Shown piece by piece: positions 6,189 through 8,790 of a DNA stretch of 8,790 bases (its first letter is position 1; each line of letters opens with the position of its first letter). The stretch covers positions 1 through 8,790 of the forward strand of contig JAEDLN010000096.1 of assembly GCA_016295275.1 (NCBI GenBank). Reading direction: 5' to 3'. The position numbers and the translations under genes were made by a program. Source of the stretch: Kiritimatiellia bacterium. Its GTDB lineage: Bacteria; Verrucomicrobiota; Kiritimatiellia; RFP12; UBA3636. The notes under the pieces were generated by a model. The model made no database searches and had not been told where the DNA came from. It was given only the letters and a program-made list of their open reading frames with translations.

Positions 6189-7478
6189 ATGAGTAAATTT
6201 CACATCGAAACTCTCGCAGTCCACGCCGGACAAAATCCCCACGGTGATCCCACGACCAACGCACGCGCCGTGCCCGTCTATCGCACGACCGCCTACAACT
6301 TCCGCGACAGCAAACATGGAGCCGACCTTTTTGGTCTGCGCGAACTCGGCAACATCTACGCTCGCCTCATGAACCCGACCAACGATGTTCTGGCAAAGCG
6401 AATTGCCGCACTCGAAGGCGGAGCGGCGGCCCAGACCCTCTCCTCCGGAACGGCGGCAATCTATTTCACCGTCACAAACATCGCAAAGGCCGGCGATGAA
6501 ATCGTTTCCGCCTCCAACCTCTACGGCGGAACGTACGTGCAGTTCAACTCGATCCTCCCGAACAACGGAATTAAGACGCACTTCGTCCCGATCAACGACT
6601 TCGAGGCAACGGAAGCTGCCATCAACGACCGGACCCGCATCCTCTACGTCGAGGCCGTCGGCAATCCCGCACTCGATATCGCAGACCTCGATCGCTATTC
6701 CGAAATCGCAAAGAAACACCACTTGCCGCTCGTTGTGGATGCCACCTTTACGCCGCCGCCCTTGTTGCGCGCAATCGACCACGGTGCCGATCTGGTGATC
6801 CACTCGCTCTCCAAGTGGATCGGCGGTCATGGCGCCGGTATTGGCGGTGTCGTCGTAGACGCCGGAAAGTTCGACTGGACGGATCCGAAATTCGAGCTCT
6901 ACAACGAACCCGATTCCGGATACCACGGTCTGCGCTTCGCCCACGATCTCCCGGAGCCGCTGAAGCCGATCGCATTCTCGCTCCGGCTGCTCACCGTCGG
7001 AATTCGCAATCAGGGTCCGACGCTCGCCCCAGATGCCGCATGGATCTTCCTCCAGGGCGTCGAATCCCTGCCTCTGCGTATCGCACGCCACAGCGAAAAC
7101 GCTCTCGCTGTCGCGAAATTCCTCGAAAACCACCCGAAAGTCGCTTGGGTGCGCTACCCCTCAATCTCGCAACCGGAACTCGCCGCGAAATACTTGCCGA
7201 ATGGCGCCGGCGGAATGGTCGTCTTCGGCGTCAAGGGCGGTTCCAAGGAGGCGCGCGCATTCGCCGACTCTCTCAACGGAGAAATCTTCTCGCTTCTGGC
7301 CAATGTCGGCGACGCCAAGTCGCTCGTCATCCATCCCGCGTCAACCACCCACTCGCAGCTCTCCGATGACGAACTGCGCAAGGGCGGAACGCTGCCCGAA
7401 CTGATCCGTCTTTCGATCGGCATCGAACATATCGACGATATCATCGCAGAACTCAATCGCGCTTTCGACGCAATCTAG
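6189..7478 (+). CDS. metY: O-acetylhomoserine sulfhydrylase (O-acetyl-L-homoserine aminocarboxypropyltransferase)
   Basis: The product is a cytoplasmic PLP enzyme that makes homocysteine from O-acetylhomoserine and sulfide in methionine synthesis. Its 429 residues match the MetY size; cystathionine gamma-synthases are usually shorter, about 380-400. The fold-type I Cys/Met-metabolism domain spans nearly the whole protein. PLP-phosphate contacts are in YARLMNPT (57-64) and SSGTAA (85-90). Asp184 in VVDATF should pair with the pyridine nitrogen. The Schiff-base Lys is 209 in HSLSKWIGGHG. The C-terminal HPASTTHSQ (382-390) and Arg407 in IRLSIG should bind substrate carboxylate. The usual DNTF sequence is DATF here, a mild departure. 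The gene is transcribed divergently from fprA and appears monocistronic. Related MetZ or CGS activity cannot be fully excluded. Confidence 0.9.
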   Translation: MSKFHIETLAVHAGQNPHGDPTTNARAVPVYRTTAYNFRDSKHGADLFGLRELGNIYARLMNPTNDVLAKRIAALEGGAAAQTLSSGTAAIYFTVTNIAKAGDEIVSASNLYGGTYVQFNSILPNNGIKTHFVPINDFEATEAAINDRTRILYVEAVGNPALDIADLDRYSEIAKKHHLPLVVDATFTPPPLLRAIDHGADLVIHSLSKWIGGHGAGIGGVVVDAGKFDWTDPKFELYNEPDSGYHGLRFAHDLPEPLKPIAFSLRLLTVGIRNQGPTLAPDAAWIFLQGVESLPLRIARHSENALAVAKFLENHPKVAWVRYPSISQPELAAKYLPNGAGGMVVFGVKGGSKEARAFADSLNGEIFSLLANVGDAKSLVIHPASTTHSQLSDDELRKGGTLPELIRLSIGIEHIDDIIAELNRAFDAI

Positions 7479-7489
7479 CGCTTCCCGGA

Positions 7490-7517
7490 CATGGCGGGGC
7501 TTCCCCGCTCCGCCATG
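7490..7517 (+). terminator. Hairpin after metY, possible terminator
   Basis: CATGGCGG (7490-7497) and CCGCCATG (7510-7517) form a perfect 8-bp stem around a 12-nt loop that can itself pair (GG/CC). It starts 12 nt after the metY stop. There is no T run after it, so it may be a weak or factor-assisted terminator, or a 3'-end stabiliser. Confidence 0.5.
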
Positions 7518-7571
7518 CCTTCCAAATACGTCAGCCCCATCACCACGAATGGAAAGGAGGTTCATCAAGAA

Positions 7572-7628
7572 ATGAAACCAGATCCATGTCCAGATCGAAT
7601 GTGGACAAATACATCGTTACCCGGTTGA
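7572..7628 (+). CDS. Possible 18-codon leader peptide
   Basis: AAAGGAGG (7553-7560), the best anti-16S match in the window, is followed 11 nt later by ATG and an 18-residue frame, MKPDPCPDRMWTNTSLPG, ending in TGA. The stop lies inside the palindrome at 7621-7633, and a 6-bp hairpin sits within the frame. The spacing is slightly long and the peptide has no known relative, so it could be a chance ORF. If real, its position suggests a translated leader affecting the downstream gene. Confidence 0.3.
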   Translation: MKPDPCPDRMWTNTSLPG

Positions 7629-7743
7629 ACCGGAACCGACAACAACATCACATAAAAACGAAAACTTGACCGGTTCGACCGCAATCTACCGAAAAACCAA
7701 AGGTTCGCACACAAAAATAACAGCATTTGCGAACGGACAACAT

Positions 7744-7750
7744 AAAGGAA
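7744..7750 (+). promoter_or_regulatory. Ribosome binding site of the outer-membrane protein gene
   Basis: AAAGGAA lies 7 nt before the ATG at 7758 and supports that start. Confidence 0.65.
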
Positions 7751-7757
7751 CCGAACC

Positions 7758-8575
7758 ATGAACAAGACGTACTCCTCCATACTCCTTTCCACCGTTTTCC
7801 TCACCTCCTTTGCCACTGCAGGCGTCCCGCTGAACGGACTCCAAGGCAACGGCGGTATCGCTTTCAACCCCGTTGCATTCACCGCCGGAACCTACGCGGA
7901 CGAAAACCAAGTCGTTTCCAATCCGCAAATCGGAGCGTGGTATACGCGCCTCGACAGCGCCGATATCGACTGGGCAGCCCTTTCCGCTTCCATCTCCATC
8001 GCCAAACGGCTCGAACTCTCCTACGGGTTCGGTTATACGGATGCCAACAAATACGGCGATTCCTCCGTTCGCACGCATAACGTCGGTGCAAAAATCAATC
8101 TTCTGCCCGATGGCGCCTTCGATACGCCGTGGTTGCCCGCCGTCTCGGTCGGTACCGTCATCAAGCATACGGACGCCGCTACGGCCGATGCACTCGGACT
8201 CGATAAGACCGGTGCGGATTTCTACGCTGTCGCAACGAAACTCGTCCCGAACGATGTCTTGCCGTTCCTCGTCTCCGCAGGCATTCAAGCCAGTGACGAG
8301 GTCGTAAACGGTGTCGTCGGTCACGGCGACTACGGATTCGGCTGGTTCGCAAATATCGACGTCATCCCCGTCTCTTGGCTCGCTCTCGGTGCCGAATACA
8401 AGAGCGGAATCGATACCGATAAGGTGCATAACCACGATTACTACGATCTGCACGCGGCTTGGTTCGCCACAGAGCGCCTCACACTTGTCGCCGCCTATGT
8501 GGACACCGGTTCGAAGTCCGGCAAACCCTCGGCGTCGGCGATGGCTTCGTCCTGTCGGCCCAATACCAATTCTGA
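7758..8575 (+). CDS. DUF3034-like outer-membrane beta-barrel protein with apparent 3' frameshift
   Basis: The N-terminus is a signal peptide: Lys3, a hydrophobic stretch, and an ATA cleavage site after residue 21. The mature part opens with VPLNGLQGNGGIAFNP and alternates short amphipathic strands such as RLELSYGFGY, HNVGAKINLL, LPAVSVGTVI and LALGAEYKSG, as expected for a barrel. The order DRVELS-like / GAKxxL / LPxxxVG / DFYxxATK / AxYVDTGS recalls DUF3034 proteins, whose function is unknown; this is recognised from memory. The starting frame is intact to about 8522, after which it gives Ser/Arg/Pro-rich sequence and stays open to the window end. In the frame one base back, 8528-8575 reads LGVGDGFVLSAQYQF-stop, a normal barrel C-terminus with terminal Phe. 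One base therefore seems to be missing near 8520-8528, by mutation or sequencing error. The repaired protein would be about 272 residues. Confidence 0.72.
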
Positions 8576-8607
8576 TTTCGGCATATCTGCTGATAGCAAA
8601 ACTCCCC

Positions 8608-8646
8608 GGTGGCGAAGAAGGCTCTCCCTCATCGCCACCATTTTTG
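8608..8646 (+). terminator. Intrinsic terminator after the outer-membrane protein gene
   Basis: GGTGGCGA (8608-8615) and TCGCCACC (8632-8639) form a perfect 8-bp GC-rich stem with a 16-nt loop, followed by ATTTTTG. It lies 32 nt past the stop at 8575. This supports 8575, and not the read-through frame, as the true gene end. Confidence 0.8.
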
Positions 8647-8790
8647 TCAATCCTTCTCCGATACAAAATCCCCCGCAGTCCCTTCGCCCACGCCGCATCG
8701 CCCGTGGCGGCTGTCCGCGCCCCGTCGCCGTGTCCCGTTACCACGCCCCCGTCGCCATGCCCCCCCCCGTCGCCGTGTCCCGTGGTCGTG
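8647..8790. repeat. GC-rich repeat tract running off the window
   Basis: A 19-base unit (CCCCGTCGCC followed by GTGTCCCGT) occurs at 8720-8738 and 8765-8783, 45 bp apart. A partial copy (CCCCGTCGCCATG) lies between them. There is also a run of nine or more C at 8760-8768. No gene is supportable. The composition resembles the tract at the start of the window, but the units are not identical. Confidence 0.6.

Larger units (their letters stand above)
7518..7757. promoter_or_regulatory. Structured leader/regulatory region upstream of the outer-membrane protein gene
   Basis: This stretch holds several small structures. Hairpin TGTCCA/TGGACA is at 7587-7592/7602-7607. Palindrome CCGGTT-G-AACCGG is at 7621-7633, and the similar box CCGGTTCGACCG is at 7670-7681, 49 bp downstream. 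Hairpin GTTCGCA/TGCGAAC is at 7703-7709/7728-7734. A perfect Shine-Dalgarno precedes a very short ORF. TTGACC (7666-7671) resembles a -35 box, but no matching -10 is found at normal spacing, so the promoter remains unplaced. Confidence 0.4.

Noticed and set aside
8515..8530. Programmed -1 ribosomal frameshift site
   Set aside because: The bases here, C AAA CCC, do not fit the X XXY YYZ slippery pattern, and the nearest stable hairpin is about 80 nt away.
7686..8744. 352-codon minus-strand frame over the outer-membrane protein gene
   Set aside because: It is antisense to a gene with a signal peptide, ribosome binding site and terminator. Its Gly/Asp/Arg-rich translation is typical of a shadow frame.

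Overview
The window looks like a stretch of chromosome from an uncultured, probably anaerobic, Gram-negative bacterium. A flavodiiron protein suggests an anaerobe or microaerobe. A signal-peptide-bearing beta-barrel protein ending in Phe indicates an outer membrane. The GC-rich hairpin repeats between genes and the gene set recall Verrucomicrobiota/Kiritimatiellia-type metagenome genomes. That placement is an inference from memory, not something shown by a marker gene here.

Layout. 1-665: very GC-rich non-coding DNA. It holds three copies of a hairpin-forming repeat, several other perfect inverted repeats, and then a candidate promoter. 666-2549 (+): APC-type amino-acid permease fused to a C-terminal PTS EIIA type-2 domain. 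2555-3427 (-): UbiA-family polyprenyl-phosphate phosphoribosyltransferase, convergent with the permease and only 5 nt from it. 3537-4364 (-): dihydropteroate synthase, folP. 4395-4441 (-): a strong intrinsic terminator. 4462-5649 (-): flavodiiron protein, fprA. 5650-6188: an A/T-richer divergent intergenic region with candidate promoters. 6189-7478 (+): O-acetylhomoserine sulfhydrylase, metY. 7479-7757: intergenic region with a hairpin, a possible 18-codon leader ORF behind a perfect Shine-Dalgarno, and two similar palindromic boxes. 7758-8575 (+): DUF3034-like outer-membrane protein with an apparent one-base frameshift near its 3' end, then an intrinsic terminator. 8647-8790: another GC-rich repeat tract that runs off the window.

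The genes do not form one pathway. They are mostly single transcription units: a transporter with a possible PTS-linked control domain, a cell-envelope polyprenyl enzyme, folate synthesis, oxygen/NO detoxification, methionine/homocysteine synthesis and an envelope protein. I found no mobile element, CRISPR array, tRNA, rRNA or obvious defence system. The most interesting points are the permease-EIIA fusion, the terminator that rules out the longest folP start, the frameshift in the outer-membrane protein gene, and the structured repeat tracts at both ends.
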